A stretch of 64,000 bases of DNA from Candidatus Methanomethylophilus alvi Mx1201 (GCF_000300255.2 NC_020913.1:186001-250000), one strand, 5' to 3'; positions 42,154 through 52,067 are shown, numbered from the stretch's first letter. Numbers and translations: made by a program. Notes: generated by a model not told the origin, from the letters alone.

Positions 42154-43095
42154 TCAGTCCGTAATACCGTTTTCGGTCACCATGAATACAGCCTCTCCCT
42201 CGGGCATGTTGGGAGAGTCGATAAGTCTGGCTATCCTCTTTCCGGCCTTTCCCTTCCTGAGGTATATGCGGAATGTGGCAGTGTGGCCCACCACATGTCC
42301 TCCTATAGGCCTGGTAGGGTCTCCGAAGAACGCATCCGGCTTGGATGCTACCTGGTTGGTGACTGCGATGACGGCATTGTTGACCGTGGCGAAGTTCAGG
42401 AGGTCGTGCATGTGGCGGTTGAGGATCTGCTGTCTCTCCGCGAGAGCCCCCCTTCCCAGATATTCTGATCTGAAGTGGGATGTCAGGGAGTCGACTATCA
42501 TGAGCCTGACCTTTATGTCCTTGGCCAGTTCCAGGGCCTTGTCTACGAGCAGGACCTGGTGCTGGGAGTTGAATGCTCTGGCTATGTGGATCCTCTTGAG
42601 GGTCTCGTCGGGGTCCACTCCGAGGTAGTTGCACATCTGCGTGATCCTCTCGGGCCTGAACGTGTTCTCCGTATCGATGATGATCACGTCGGAGTCCAGT
42701 CCTCCCTTCTCCTCCGGGAGTGTGGCGTTGACCGCCAGCTGGAAACAGACCTGGGTCTTGCAGCTTCCGAACTCCCCGAAGAACTCCGTTATGGATTGGC
42801 TTTCCAGACCGCCGCCGAGGAGTTCGTCGAACGCCTTGGATCCGGTGGTCAGCTTGGATACGGCCGCACGCCTCTGCTGGATCACGTCACCGGTCTCGAA
42901 GCCGCCGATGTCCGCCACGAGTTTCGCGCCTTCGATGATGTCCATCGCTTTCTTCTCTCCGATCTCGCAGGTCTCGGCGAGGTCCTTGGGTGCGGCCACC
43001 GCGATGGCCATTATCTCGGTGTACCCTGCTTCGCGGAGTTTGTCTGCGATCGCGGGTCCTACGCCCGGTATGTCTTCAAGGGTCTTCTCAGCCAT
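42154..43095 (-). CDS. radA: RadA recombinase
   Basis: 313 aa from ATG at 43095 (ATG at 43110 adds five residues; the TATA box near 43133 favours the shorter form). An N-terminal HhH domain ([17 protein letters not shown]) precedes the ATPase core. Walker A reads GEFGSCKTQ, with Cys where most RadA/Rad51 proteins have Gly before the Lys. Walker B is [12 protein letters not shown], the LAERQQ helix and the L2 region [19 protein letters not shown] follow. It forms filaments on single-stranded DNA for homologous recombination. Confidence 0.94.
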   Translation of the reverse strand: MAEKTLEDIPGVGPAIADKLREAGYTEIMAIAVAAPKDLAETCEIGEKKAMDIIEGAKLVADIGGFETGDVIQQRRAAVSKLTTGSKAFDELLGGGLESQSITEFFGEFGSCKTQVCFQLAVNATLPEEKGGLDSDVIIIDTENTFRPERITQMCNYLGVDPDETLKRIHIARAFNSQHQVLLVDKALELAKDIKVRLMIVDSLTSHFRSEYLGRGALAERQQILNRHMHDLLNFATVNNAVIAVTNQVASKPDAFFGDPTRPIGGHVVGHTATFRIYLRKGKAGKRIARLIDSPNMPEGEAVFMVTENGITD

Positions 43096-43128
43096 TTCTT
43101 TCACTCTCATCTTTCTCCACGCGGATTG

Positions 43129-43137
43129 TATATTTAA
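43129..43137 (-). promoter_or_regulatory. TATA box for radA
   Basis: On the minus strand ttaaatata is centred about 38 nt before the ATG at 43095 and 23 nt before the ATG at 43110. Confidence 0.45.
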
Positions 43138-43450
43138 GCGAAACTAGGGGGTGACCGAATCTGACGGATGCGACTATTCTGGCTCATTGTAGGCACATAT
43201 GAATAACTTATAATTTGTTAATGTTATTATTTATAAACCCGGGTAGGTTTTGCAACCTTGTTTTGGAATCGATTACAATCTGCACGTTATCTTGATCGCT
43301 GCTCCCCGACCATATCTGAGGGTCCGAGAGGACAGTATATTCCGAAATGAATAACTTTATAAAAGTTATATTAATTCCAACCGATTGCGAGAATACCCGC
43401 ATTTCCCCTCCCTATAAGTTTATAAGGGAAGTATAGAATCGGGAAGTACT
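43138..43450. other. 313-nt gap with palindrome and near-repeat
   Basis: No supported gene. A near-direct repeat atgaataactt(t)ataa occurs at about 43199 and 43347, bracketing a more GC-rich 130-nt core. The palindrome ataacttt-ata-aaagttat is at 43351-43369. A TATA-like tttataagg at about 43419 fits the gene starting at 43451. Confidence 0.55.
43351..43369. repeat. Perfect 8-bp inverted repeat
   Basis: ataacttt and aaagttat around a 3-nt spacer, a possible operator upstream of the small membrane protein gene. Confidence 0.6.
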
Positions 43451-43828
43451 ATGGCAAAGAAGAGGCGTCTTATCAAAGAGAAGCCCGAAGAGGAATATGA
43501 GTTCACACCCTCCAATTTCGATGAGAAGGAGTTTATCCTCAAGGACATCTATGGAACGAAGGTCCTCTTCATCACTATCGTCTATGCGGTGATCGTAGGG
43601 TTCCTTGCCGCCGTCATCTGCAACGTCCTCGGCGACCCCATCAATTGGGTTCTGGACACCATCATGGTGTTCGCCGCCGTCTTCACCATGAAGAAGCTGT
43701 ACGTGAAACTGGGCATCAGGGCGGACCTTCTCGAGTCCAAGACCATGATGGGTGACTACTTCGTCTTCCTTGTTATGGCTCTCGGAATATGTATCGTCTT
43801 CATCAACCAGCCTTTCCTGGTTCCTTGA
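43451..43828 (+). CDS. Small membrane protein, unknown function
   Basis: 125 aa. A charged cytoplasmic N-terminus (MAKKRRLIKEKPEEEYEF) is followed by three hydrophobic segments at about 38-60, 66-78 and 103-120. No family recognised. The ATG is about 28 nt after a TATA-like tract, so probably leaderless. The single-gene unit converges with the CCA-adding enzyme gene. Confidence 0.65.
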   Translation: MAKKRRLIKEKPEEEYEFTPSNFDEKEFILKDIYGTKVLFITIVYAVIVGFLAAVICNVLGDPINWVLDTIMVFAAVFTMKKLYVKLGIRADLLESKTMMGDYFVFLVMALGICIVFINQPFLVP

Positions 43829-43932
43829 AGCCATAAACCATACAATATCCGGGGGCCGGTCCGAAATGGTCCGGCTCCATCCACGGATTTATCCGTCTTG
43901 TTCTGTATACATCGAATCGATGCAGGCGCTTT

Positions 43933-45261
43933 TCAGACGATTTTCCAGCTGAGTACGGGATCCATCAATTCCGTCAGAAGCAAGGGGTCTATGTTTGTTA
44001 TGGATGCCTCATGGCCGCGGATCTTCATGGATTCGGGGTCGATCTCCCTCCCTATGCCTGCGAGGGAGGCCTCTTCCTCGAGCATTTCCACTGCGGAGAA
44101 ATACATCCTCTCGACGATCACGCACCATGCGCCGTCCTCTATGAACGGTGCCCCGTATTCGTTGTTCTTCCATTTCCTGAGGAATGATTCGGCCGCCCTT
44201 ACGAATATCGGGGGACCGACGTGCTTGCAGGTCTTGGACAGGACGTCGCGGTCCAACTCGAAGGCTATGACCATGTGTTTCTCATCCATGCTGTGCACGG
44301 CCCTCAGGACGTTGAAGTCGAAATCGTCCAACTTCTTTATCAGGGCATACTGGGTCTTCCACAGTTGGGAGTAGAGGTTGTCCTCTACGGCATCGGGTCT
44401 GTTGAATGTGACGGTCAGTATCCTCGACCCGTGTATGGACGCCTTCTCCTCGAGCTCCTCGACCGTCAGCGGGGTCCTTTTCCTAGGGAAGAAGAAGTTG
44501 ACCGACGGTTCCACGAGGTAGTCCTTGGCCGCGGCTATGAACAGTGCCAGCGTATCCAGGTGGACGGCCGATGCGACATTGCGCTTCTTGTCCACCGGGT
44601 CATATACGATGAGGGGACCTATCATAGGGGGTCCTCTTTCCTTGATCTCGATGGCGGTACCTTCCCTCCATTCCGATGCCGCGGCCTCCAGAACTCCTCT
44701 GAAGGAGCCGTATTTTATGATCAGGAGTTCGCACAGGTATCCGGAGAATCCGCGGGTGTTGGGTTCCGCCCCGTATGTCCCGATCCCTTTCATGAACTTC
44801 TTCAGGAGCCTCACCTGGTCCCTCTGGTCGACGCTCATGTTCTCCAGCACATACCTGGTATGGAACGGTGTCCTGTCTACGGCCGTCTGGAGTTTATCGG
44901 TGCTTTCTATGTGATAGCTGGGTACCAGGTCGACATCCACCCCGTCATATCTCCCGCGGGTGTACGGGTGTTCTGAGAACATGCGGATCCCGTGGAGGAT
45001 GTCGTCACCCATCTTCAGTCCCACCCTCTCCAGTTCGGCACGGGGGATCGAGGTGGGGAATAGGACGAAAAGGTCTATATCGGGGTCGGAAAGGTAGGTG
45101 TCTTTGGAGTATGATCCCACGAAACGGATCTCCGCATCTATCCCTTCCCTGTCGATGTACTCCTGGACCTTTCCGCGGAGTTCGTCGGCGGCGTGCTTTA
45201 TGTGGCGCCTCTCCTCCTCGGTGGGTCTTATTCTTGCGAGTACATCGTCCTCGATAGTCAT
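43933..45261 (-). CDS. cca: CCA-adding tRNA nucleotidyltransferase (class I)
   Basis: 442 aa, the archaeal class I length. The nucleotidyltransferase signature RFVGSYSKDTYLSDPDID (G-S and D-x-D) is near residue 46, with the third Asp in VDVDLVPSY. Downstream lie the TRGFSGYLCELLIIKYGSF helix region and the tail domain with RPDAVEDNLYSQLWKT. It builds and repairs the tRNA 3' CCA, which most tRNA genes here do not encode. Confidence 0.94.
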   Translation of the reverse strand: MTIEDDVLARIRPTEEERRHIKHAADELRGKVQEYIDREGIDAEIRFVGSYSKDTYLSDPDIDLFVLFPTSIPRAELERVGLKMGDDILHGIRMFSEHPYTRGRYDGVDVDLVPSYHIESTDKLQTAVDRTPFHTRYVLENMSVDQRDQVRLLKKFMKGIGTYGAEPNTRGFSGYLCELLIIKYGSFRGVLEAAASEWREGTAIEIKERGPPMIGPLIVYDPVDKKRNVASAVHLDTLALFIAAAKDYLVEPSVNFFFPRKRTPLTVEELEEKASIHGSRILTVTFNRPDAVEDNLYSQLWKTQYALIKKLDDFDFNVLRAVHSMDEKHMVIAFELDRDVLSKTCKHVGPPIFVRAAESFLRKWKNNEYGAPFIEDGAWCVIVERMYFSAVEMLEEEASLAGIGREIDPESMKIRGHEASITNIDPLLLTELMDPVLSWKIV

Positions 45262-45285
45262 AGGCCCGCCATTATAATCGGTACT

Positions 45286-46170
45286 TTAAAAATTTCCCTT
45301 TTGTCCGCCGTCCCTGTATTTTTCCGGGAGTTTGGGTGCCCATTCCGGGATCCATTCACCGTCGTAGGTCCTGGCCTGCGACAGTTCCAGATCCTCTCCC
45401 ACGTCGAGGACCATGAGGTCCTTTCCGGCCACCGTGCGTACGCCTGTGGCATTCTGGCACATTTCGGCCTGGGCGTCAGGGCCTTCTTCTATCATCACGA
45501 TACCCAGATGGGTGAATATGCAGAGTTCCGGCTTGACCAGGTCCACCATCTCTATCGCGGTGTCCGTGCACATGTGGTAGTTGATGCGGTTGTTGTGGGG
45601 GGTGGTCACCGGCAGTATGAGCACCCTGCTGCCGATGTACTGCCTTCCGATATCCTCGTCGTAGTCAGTGTCGCTCACATAGGAGACCACTCCGAAGGGG
45701 GTGTCGAAACGGAACCCGACGTTCGTCGGGTCGCTGTGTCTGGCACGGCATATCTCCACCCTCTGTCCGTCTATATCGAGCACGTCCCCGGGACGGAAAG
45801 CGGTGCTCGATATGGGAAGACCCAGATGGTATGGGGAGAGACACGGGCCCAATCCTCCCTCCCCCTCTATGACGGTGGGGCTTCCGTAGAGGTGTCCTCT
45901 CTTCACCCAGCCGCCGCGGGTCATCCCCTCGATAACGCACGGTCCGTCGGAATAGTGGTCCGGGTGGGCGTGTGATATCACCACGGAGTCCGTGGAGCCC
46001 ACATCGTAGCGTATCCTGCGCATCTGGGTCAGTGCCCCGGGTCCCGGGTCCACATGCATGCGCATGACGGGGTCCCCGTGTTCGATGAGCATGCCGCCGG
46101 TGCAGCGCGTTTGGAACATCGATGTATGTCTGCCGCCCCCGGTACCGAGGAACGTTATACGGAAGGTCAT
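45286..46170 (-). CDS. Metallo-beta-lactamase-fold hydrolase
   Basis: 294 aa. N-terminal strand ITFLGTGGGRHTSMFQTRC, metal motif VVISHAHPDHYSDGP (HxHxDH), later ligands in ARHSDPT, VSDTDYD and FTHLGI. The arrangement fits phosphodiesterase or RNase Z/PhnP-like MBL enzymes. No RNA-binding extension is seen, so a small-molecule cyclic phosphodiester or similar is possible. 24 nt downstream of its end lies the CCA gene, same strand. Confidence 0.82.
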   Translation of the reverse strand: MTFRITFLGTGGGRHTSMFQTRCTGGMLIEHGDPVMRMHVDPGPGALTQMRRIRYDVGSTDSVVISHAHPDHYSDGPCVIEGMTRGGWVKRGHLYGSPTVIEGEGGLGPCLSPYHLGLPISSTAFRPGDVLDIDGQRVEICRARHSDPTNVGFRFDTPFGVVSYVSDTDYDEDIGRQYIGSRVLILPVTTPHNNRINYHMCTDTAIEMVDLVKPELCIFTHLGIVMIEEGPDAQAEMCQNATGVRTVAGKDLMVLDVGEDLELSQARTYDGEWIPEWAPKLPEKYRDGGQKGNF

Positions 46171-46305
46171 ATCGGTCGCACCGTACTATCACGTCGGACT
46201 ATTTCCAAATGACGCACCGACGGCATATTGACATACGTTTCATACGTACAATCCACGGGTCGCATCATCCAAACTTTCTTACGATACCCTTGCTTTCGTA
46301 ACATT

Positions 46306-47595
46306 ATGATAACGGTCTTCAGGGATGCGTGGATCGTCACGCAGAATGCGAAGAGGGAAGTTCTGAAAGGGGATCTCGTGGTGGACGGGGAGAGGATCGT
46401 CTCCGTCGGTCCCAAGTACAACGGTACCGCCGACGAGGAGATCGACTGTGCGGGGGACGTTTTGATCCCCGGACTCATAAACACCCACACGCATGTTGCG
46501 ATGTCCGTCATGAAGGGAGTGGTGGACGACCTCCTGTTCCCGGATTTCCTGAACAAGGTTTTCAAGATAGACGCCGACCGTACGGACAGGGATCTGGAGG
46601 TCGGTACGAAGCTCGGCTGTGCCGAGATGATGATGTCCGGAACGACGACGTTCATGGACCTCTACTATTCCGAGGATGTCATCGCCAAGGCGACCCAGGA
46701 GGCGGGGATAAGGGGTGTCTGCTGCTGGTGCTGCCTGGATGAGGACAAGACGACCCAGAAGGGCAACCCTGTGGACAACTGTAGGCATTTCTATCAGAAG
46801 TTCAAAAACGAGAGGAAGATCGTTCCCGGAGTGGGCCTTCAGGGAGTCTATGTGTGCAACGAGGAGACATGTACGGAGGCGAAGGCGTTCTCCGACGAGG
46901 TGGGCGCCCCCATAAACATGCATCTGTCGGAGACCCGCGGAGAGGTCAACGACCACAAGAAGGCGACCGGCATGAGGCCGGCCGAGTGGCTCTCCCACAT
47001 AGGGGTCCTCGGGCCCAGGGTGGTCGCCGCACATTCCGCATGGCTCACGATGAACGAGGTCCGTCTGATGGGGGAGGCGGGGATGTCCATCTCGTCCTGT
47101 CCCGTGTCCAATATGAAGCTGGCCACAGGAGGGGTCGCACCCGTCCCGGAGTTCGAGAAGTATGGTGTCAACGTATCATTGGGTACCGACGGCAACACGA
47201 CCAACAACAGTCTCGACATGATCTCGGAGATGAAGATGCTGGGTCTTCTTCAGAAATCCAGCAGATGGGATCCGACCGTCACGCCTGCCCAGGACCTTCT
47301 GGACATAGTCACCGTGAACGGGGCCAAGGCGATCGGTATGCAGGATTCCCTCGGATCCCTGGAGGCGGGGAAGTATGCGGACGTCGTGGTCCTGGATGGT
47401 AAGATGGCCAACCTGAGACCTCTCCTTCCCGAGAACATAGTCGCCAACCTCGCATATTCCCTATCCCAGGCCAATGTCAAGACCGTGATGTGCCAGGGGG
47501 ACATCGTGGTCCGCGACAGGGTATGTACGACCATGGACGTGGCCGCCGTGGCGGACGAGTCCGAAGACATCTGGAAGACGCTATGCCTAAGGTGA
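46306..47595 (+). CDS. dadD: 5'-deoxyadenosine/MTA/SAH deaminase (amidohydrolase)
   Basis: 429 aa amidohydrolase of the archaeal DadD/MtaD type. Metal ligands: PGLINTHTHVAMSVM (HxH near residue 63), NMHLSETRGE (near 203), AHSAWL (near 234) and GTDGNTTNNS with the catalytic Asp (near 288). Archaeal members deaminate 5'-deoxyadenosine, methylthioadenosine and S-adenosylhomocysteine, byproducts of radical SAM enzymes and polyamine synthesis. With mtnA and the class II aldolase elsewhere in the window, it forms most of a salvage route. The PHP gene starts inside its end. Confidence 0.9.
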   Translation: MITVFRDAWIVTQNAKREVLKGDLVVDGERIVSVGPKYNGTADEEIDCAGDVLIPGLINTHTHVAMSVMKGVVDDLLFPDFLNKVFKIDADRTDRDLEVGTKLGCAEMMMSGTTTFMDLYYSEDVIAKATQEAGIRGVCCWCCLDEDKTTQKGNPVDNCRHFYQKFKNERKIVPGVGLQGVYVCNEETCTEAKAFSDEVGAPINMHLSETRGEVNDHKKATGMRPAEWLSHIGVLGPRVVAAHSAWLTMNEVRLMGEAGMSISSCPVSNMKLATGGVAPVPEFEKYGVNVSLGTDGNTTNNSLDMISEMKMLGLLQKSSRWDPTVTPAQDLLDIVTVNGAKAIGMQDSLGSLEAGKYADVVVLDGKMANLRPLLPENIVANLAYSLSQANVKTVMCQGDIVVRDRVCTTMDVAAVADESEDIWKTLCLR

Positions 47596-48509
47596 ATATA
47601 AAGAGCAACAGGGTCCTCTTCGGGCCTCCCGACTACAGTTCCCTATCGGAGATGGGGTACATGTTCGCAGACATGCACTTCCATACCAACTGCTCCGATT
47701 CTTTCACCGACGTGATGGACGCGGTAGCTTTAGCACGGATGCGCGGGACGGGTGTCGCGATAACCGATCACAACCTCATAGCATCGGCGGTCAAGGTGGC
47801 CGACAAGAAGGACGTGTTCGTGATCCCCGGCATCGAGGTGAGCACCTCCGACGGTCCGCACATCCTCATGTATTTCTACGAGACCAGGGACATGTCGGCG
47901 TTCTGGCGCAAATACATACGTCCCAACCTGCAGAGCTGCCCATGGTTGGCATTGAAGGACATGTCCACCGAGAAACTCCTCTACACCATCGAACAGGAGG
48001 ATATCCACTGTGTCGTTTCCGCCGCACACCCGCTAGGTTATTTCGGTACCAACAAGGGGGTGGAGATATGCATAGAGAAGGGTTATCTCAGCGAGGATAT
48101 CGTGAAGATGCTCGACGCATACGAGGTCATATGCAGCGGGATGACCCATTCCAGCAACCTGAGGGCCTTGGCCGCCGCAGAGCAGTACGGTCTTAGCTAT
48201 ACTGGAGGGACCGACGGCCATATGCTGGAAGAGGTGGGCAACGTCATAACCGCGGTACAGGCATCGAACCGCGAGGAGTTCCTGGACGGGATAAAGGGCG
48301 GTTACAGCCTGGTCATCGGACAGGAGAAATCGGTGATCAAGAAGGCCAAGATGGGGTCGGAATCCTTCGTCCGTTTCATGGAGCACGCCCCCTCGGCCTT
48401 CTATGTACAGACCAGGTCGGGGGTGCGCTCCATCCGGCGTTCCGGATCGAAGATCGGTTCCAAGATCAAGGACAGGATCAGAAACCAAGGTCCTCGCCGA
48501 CGAGGATGA
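47583..48509 (+). CDS. PHP-domain phosphoesterase
   Basis: 308 aa. PHP metal ligands: FADMHFHTNCSDS (near residue 30), AITDHNL (near 60), IPGIEVSTSDGPHIL (near 82), SAAHPLGYF and GGTDGH. The C-terminal tail is basic (RSIRRSGSKIGSKIKDRIR), perhaps binding nucleic acid or membrane. Family members hydrolyse small phosphoesters or oligonucleotides; substrate unknown. The ATG at 47583 overlaps the deaminase gene by 13 nt, and its end overlaps the LUD gene end on the opposite strand by 32 nt. Confidence 0.82.
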   Translation: MPKVNIKSNRVLFGPPDYSSLSEMGYMFADMHFHTNCSDSFTDVMDAVALARMRGTGVAITDHNLIASAVKVADKKDVFVIPGIEVSTSDGPHILMYFYETRDMSAFWRKYIRPNLQSCPWLALKDMSTEKLLYTIEQEDIHCVVSAAHPLGYFGTNKGVEICIEKGYLSEDIVKMLDAYEVICSGMTHSSNLRALAAAEQYGLSYTGGTDGHMLEEVGNVITAVQASNREEFLDGIKGGYSLVIGQEKSVIKKAKMGSESFVRFMEHAPSAFYVQTRSGVRSIRRSGSKIGSKIKDRIRNQGPRRRG

Positions 48510-49137
48510 CCTTGATCCTCTTCGGTTTCCCGCAGAACACTATCTGTTCGATGAAGTTGCATATGGACTTCGGTGCTTTGCAGTCGTCGGTCACATCTCC
48601 GTCGGTGAAGAGGGTGTCTTCCATGCCGAAACGGGCCGCATTCATCTGTGCGGCGATGTCCTCCGCCCTTGCCAGTGCCTGTTCCTGATCCTTGCATACC
48701 TTGTTCATGCCGACGACCGCTATGACGTTCCTCGGTCCGAACGTGATGGCGGCGACGCGGTTTCCGGTGCCGTCGATGTTGAAGACTATGCCATCCATGC
48801 TCACGCCGTTGAAACTGGTCAGATAGAAGTCTACGGAAAGTGCGCGTCTCAGCATGTCCTCCTTTTCCTCGGGGGTGGAGGCCTCGGAGCGGTCGAGTAC
48901 CTTGTACGGTCCGGATTTCACCTTGTCCAACAGGCCTATCTCCTCGATGGTTGCGGACCCTCCCCATGAAACCGAGGATTTGGCCGGCATGAGGGACAGG
49001 GCCTTCTTCACGGCCTCTTCGCCGTTATCGACGTAATACGCCTCATACTGTCTGCTTTCCAGATTCTCTATGAGTATGGGTGCCAGTGCCTCGTATCTCT
49101 TCTTCTTGATCTTCTCGATGTCTGCCCTGCTGGTCAT
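48478..49137 (-). CDS. LUD-domain (LutC/DUF162-like) protein
   Basis: 219 aa from ATG at 49137 (a TTG 9 nt earlier is possible). It has the LUD pattern: SSVSWGGSATIEEIGLLD (substrate loop), VDFYLTSFNGVSMDGIVFNI and GPRNVIAVVGMNKV. LutC relatives take part in lactate utilisation; stand-alone archaeal members are of unknown function. Converges with and overlaps the PHP gene tail. Confidence 0.82.
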   Translation of the reverse strand: MTSRADIEKIKKKRYEALAPILIENLESRQYEAYYVDNGEEAVKKALSLMPAKSSVSWGGSATIEEIGLLDKVKSGPYKVLDRSEASTPEEKEDMLRRALSVDFYLTSFNGVSMDGIVFNIDGTGNRVAAITFGPRNVIAVVGMNKVCKDQEQALARAEDIAAQMNAARFGMEDTLFTDGDVTDDCKAPKSICNFIEQIVFCGKPKRIKVILVGEDLGF

Positions 49138-49173
49138 GGGTATCAAATATCCTTATGCTGATTAATACGTTGC

Positions 49174-50577
49174 TCAGAGAAGCTCCGCGGCGAATCTCGA
49201 CAGGAACGTCTTGATCCTCTGTATGCCGGTCCTGTTCCGATACATCTCCATGGTGTACTCGGTACATCTCTCGAGGTCCTTTTCGAACGCCTGGGTCATC
49301 TGTTTTCCGACTTCTTCGGAATATACCATCGCATTGCATTCGAAGTTGAGGTTCATACTTCTCGGATCGAGGTTGGCCGAACCTACGGCGCAGTAGTATC
49401 CGTCCCCGACCATGGTCTTGGCGTGGATGAATCCGTCATGGTACTCGTATACCTTGACGCCTGCATCCATGAGTCTGCTGGCACAGTATCTGTTGCCCCA
49501 GTAGACGAAGACATGGTCGCCTATGTCGGGGATGATGACGCGGACGTCCGCACCGGCCAGCGCCTTGAGGCGGAGCTGGTAGAGGACGGCATCCGAAGGT
49601 CCCAGATAGGGGGTGGTCAGCCATATCTGTTCACGGGATGCGGTGGCGATGCTGACATACTGCATGTGTATGGAGTTGGTCCCCGGCATATCCGGGCCCC
49701 CGTGGGTCTCTTGGACGGGGATGTCCTTCCCCGACTCCTCGGCGCAATAGAGGTCGCGGTCGTTGACCAGATCTTCGAAGCTGGCATATCTCCAGTCCTG
49801 AAGGAACACGCGGGTGTAGCAGTCGACTATGGGTCCTTCTATGATCACGGCGGCGTCACGCCAGTGGCCGAATTTCCCCTTTCCCAGGTATTCGTCGCCG
49901 ATGTTGTATCCGCTGACGAAGGCCTTCTTACCGTCGATGACCGCGATCTTCCTGTGGTTCCTGTTGTTCTTCTTGGCACTCAGGAGGAGGGTCGAGATCT
50001 TATGGAACGTGTAGACCTTCCCGCCGGCCTTTTTGAGTTCCTTCTTCAGGTCCTTGGGCAGGTTGCGAGTTCCGACCTCGTCCACCAGGAGCCTCACCAT
50101 GACGCCCGCCTTCGCCTTCTCTATAAGGATCTCCAGGATCCTTCTCCCGGTCGCATCCTTCCTGAGTATGTAGTACTCCAGGAACAGGTGGTGCTCGGCC
50201 TTCTCCATCGCTTCGAAGAGACTGTCGAAGAAGTCCTCGCTCTCGCTCACATAGCGGACGTCGTTTCCTCCGAGACATTGCGACGCCCCTGATCTCTCCA
50301 ATGCCTGGGACATGCCGTCGCTGCGAGGATCCAGGCCGAATTTCCTGACCTTGTCCGGGTCGATCATGGATTTCGCATCGTCATCCCTCTTCCTTTTGAA
50401 CGCATAGCGGGAATAGAACGTCTGTCCGAACATCAGGTACAGGATGAATCCTATAAGGGGGAGGGTGCCCATGAGCACCATCCATAAGACCAGCATCTGC
50501 GGGTTGGCGCGCTCGGCGTACATCGCGGCAAGGATGAATATTGCGTTGAGGACTATGATTATAGGGAGGATGTCCAT
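49174..50577 (-). CDS. Cardiolipin synthase-like phospholipase D protein (downstream copy)
   Basis: 467 aa. Two N-terminal membrane helices (ILPIIIVLNAIFILAAMYA and MLVLWMVLMGTLPLIGFIL) precede two PLD domains, each with an HKD motif: NHRKIAVIDG (near residue 215) and HAKTMVGDG (near 395). Archaeal cardiolipin synthases join two archaeal phospholipids by transphosphatidylation. It lies 32 nt downstream of a second copy, about 40% similar by eye, suggesting an old tandem duplication. ATG at 50577. Confidence 0.88.
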   Translation of the reverse strand: MDILPIIIVLNAIFILAAMYAERANPQMLVLWMVLMGTLPLIGFILYLMFGQTFYSRYAFKRKRDDDAKSMIDPDKVRKFGLDPRSDGMSQALERSGASQCLGGNDVRYVSESEDFFDSLFEAMEKAEHHLFLEYYILRKDATGRRILEILIEKAKAGVMVRLLVDEVGTRNLPKDLKKELKKAGGKVYTFHKISTLLLSAKKNNRNHRKIAVIDGKKAFVSGYNIGDEYLGKGKFGHWRDAAVIIEGPIVDCYTRVFLQDWRYASFEDLVNDRDLYCAEESGKDIPVQETHGGPDMPGTNSIHMQYVSIATASREQIWLTTPYLGPSDAVLYQLRLKALAGADVRVIIPDIGDHVFVYWGNRYCASRLMDAGVKVYEYHDGFIHAKTMVGDGYYCAVGSANLDPRSMNLNFECNAMVYSEEVGKQMTQAFEKDLERCTEYTMEMYRNRTGIQRIKTFLSRFAAELL

Positions 50578-50609
50578 TTCCAGATCGCCTCTTTCTACAT
50601 TCTGGGTCT

Positions 50610-52034
50610 TTACAGCTGGTCGTAGGTGATGAGGGACAGGAACGTCTTGAAGCGCTGGGACCGGGTCCTGGAGTCGTACATCTCCATGGTGTATTCGGTA
50701 CTGTTCCCCAGATCTCTCATGAACTCCTCCGTAAGCTTTTCGCCCATCTTCTCGGAATACATTAGGACATTGCATTCGAGGTTTATGTGTATGCTCCTCT
50801 CGTCGAAATTGGCCGATCCGACGGAGCAGTACTGGCCGTCTCCGATTATCATCTTCGTGTGGATGAAGCCTCCGTGGTATTCGTAGACCTTGGCCCCCGC
50901 CTCCATCATGATGCTGGCATAATGGCGGTTGCTCCAGTATACGCAGGGGTGGTCGGCCTCGTCGGGGATGATTATCCTCACGTCCGTTCCGGACCTGGCC
51001 CTCATGGCCAATGCCTCGAATATAGGTCTCGGCGGTACGAAGTACGGGGTCTCTATGTACAGCGAGTCCCCGGAGCACTCTATCATGGCGAGGAACTGGC
51101 ACATGAGGGGGTTGAGGTCCTGGACCACCGGGTCCCCGGGCACCACCTGCATAGGGGTGTCGCCCGCAGGTTCCACATGCGGGAACAGGGCGGGAAGGCC
51201 GGATATGTCCTCCTTGGTGGTGTACTCCCAGTCCTCTGCGAACATCCTTCCCAGCTGTTGGGCCTGGGGTCCGACGATCCTGACGGCGGCGTCCCTCCAT
51301 TCCCCCAGGGGGCCCTCGCCCATGTATTCGTCGCCGATGTTGAATCCGCCCTGATACGCTATGCGGCCGTCTATGACCACGGTCTTCCTGTGGTTCCTGC
51401 AGTTCTTCAGGGGGCTGAACAGGAGTCTGTTCATATTGTGGAAGAACACGCACCTGCACCCGGCGTCCTTCATCCCCTTTATGTAGCGCATATCCTTGCC
51501 GTCGTATCCGTAGTCGTCGAATATGACACGCACGTCTACACCGGCCCTCGCCCTCTCGCTCAGGATGTCCATGAACTCCCTGAAGGTCTCGTCGCGGCGT
51601 ATGATGTAGCATTCGATGCATATGGACGTCTGTGCCTTCCGGAGGTCCGTGTAGAGCTCGTCGAAATACTGGGAGCCCCTCCCTATGTACGAGACGGAAC
51701 TGTCCTCCGAATATGCCAGGGCACCGGATGCGCTCAGGGCGCGGGCCACGGACAGGCTCTTCCTGCAGACCGGGCTCTCCGAGATCTTCCGGTCGATGAT
51801 CTCCATACCCTCGTTCTTGTGGCGGGCGAAGCTTCTGATGAACATGGGCTTTCCGACCATTATGTACGCTCCGAACCCTACGATGGGATTGAACATCATG
51901 ACGATGAGCCAGCCCAGCTGCTTGCGGAAGTCCGAACGTTTCCTTACAAGGAGATTGACCACTATGTACAGGTCGATCACCATGAATATCAGGTACAGGA
52001 AATCCCAAGTGTGGTCTTTGAGGGCGTAGTCCAT
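50610..52034 (-). CDS. Cardiolipin synthase-like phospholipase D protein (upstream copy)
   Basis: 474 aa with the same layout: N-terminal hydrophobic segments (FLYLIFMVIDLYIVVNLLV and LIVMMFNPIVGFGAYIMVG), HKD motifs NHRKTVVIDG and HTKMIIGDG. Conserved FNIGDEYMGEG and WRDAAVRI stretches match its neighbour. Two copies may form a heteromer or differ in head-group choice, as archaeal Cls enzymes are promiscuous. A terminator-like hairpin for the upstream TetR gene lies before its start. Confidence 0.88.
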   Translation of the reverse strand: MDYALKDHTWDFLYLIFMVIDLYIVVNLLVRKRSDFRKQLGWLIVMMFNPIVGFGAYIMVGKPMFIRSFARHKNEGMEIIDRKISESPVCRKSLSVARALSASGALAYSEDSSVSYIGRGSQYFDELYTDLRKAQTSICIECYIIRRDETFREFMDILSERARAGVDVRVIFDDYGYDGKDMRYIKGMKDAGCRCVFFHNMNRLLFSPLKNCRNHRKTVVIDGRIAYQGGFNIGDEYMGEGPLGEWRDAAVRIVGPQAQQLGRMFAEDWEYTTKEDISGLPALFPHVEPAGDTPMQVVPGDPVVQDLNPLMCQFLAMIECSGDSLYIETPYFVPPRPIFEALAMRARSGTDVRIIIPDEADHPCVYWSNRHYASIMMEAGAKVYEYHGGFIHTKMIIGDGQYCSVGSANFDERSIHINLECNVLMYSEKMGEKLTEEFMRDLGNSTEYTMEMYDSRTRSQRFKTFLSLITYDQL

Positions 52035-52067
52035 TAACCCACAGGCATGTCTTTTTGATTAAAAGGT

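Noticed and set aside
43208..43402. 64-codon minus-strand frame in the gap before 43451
   Set aside because: AT-rich, covers palindromic promoter sequence, and shows no protein pattern.
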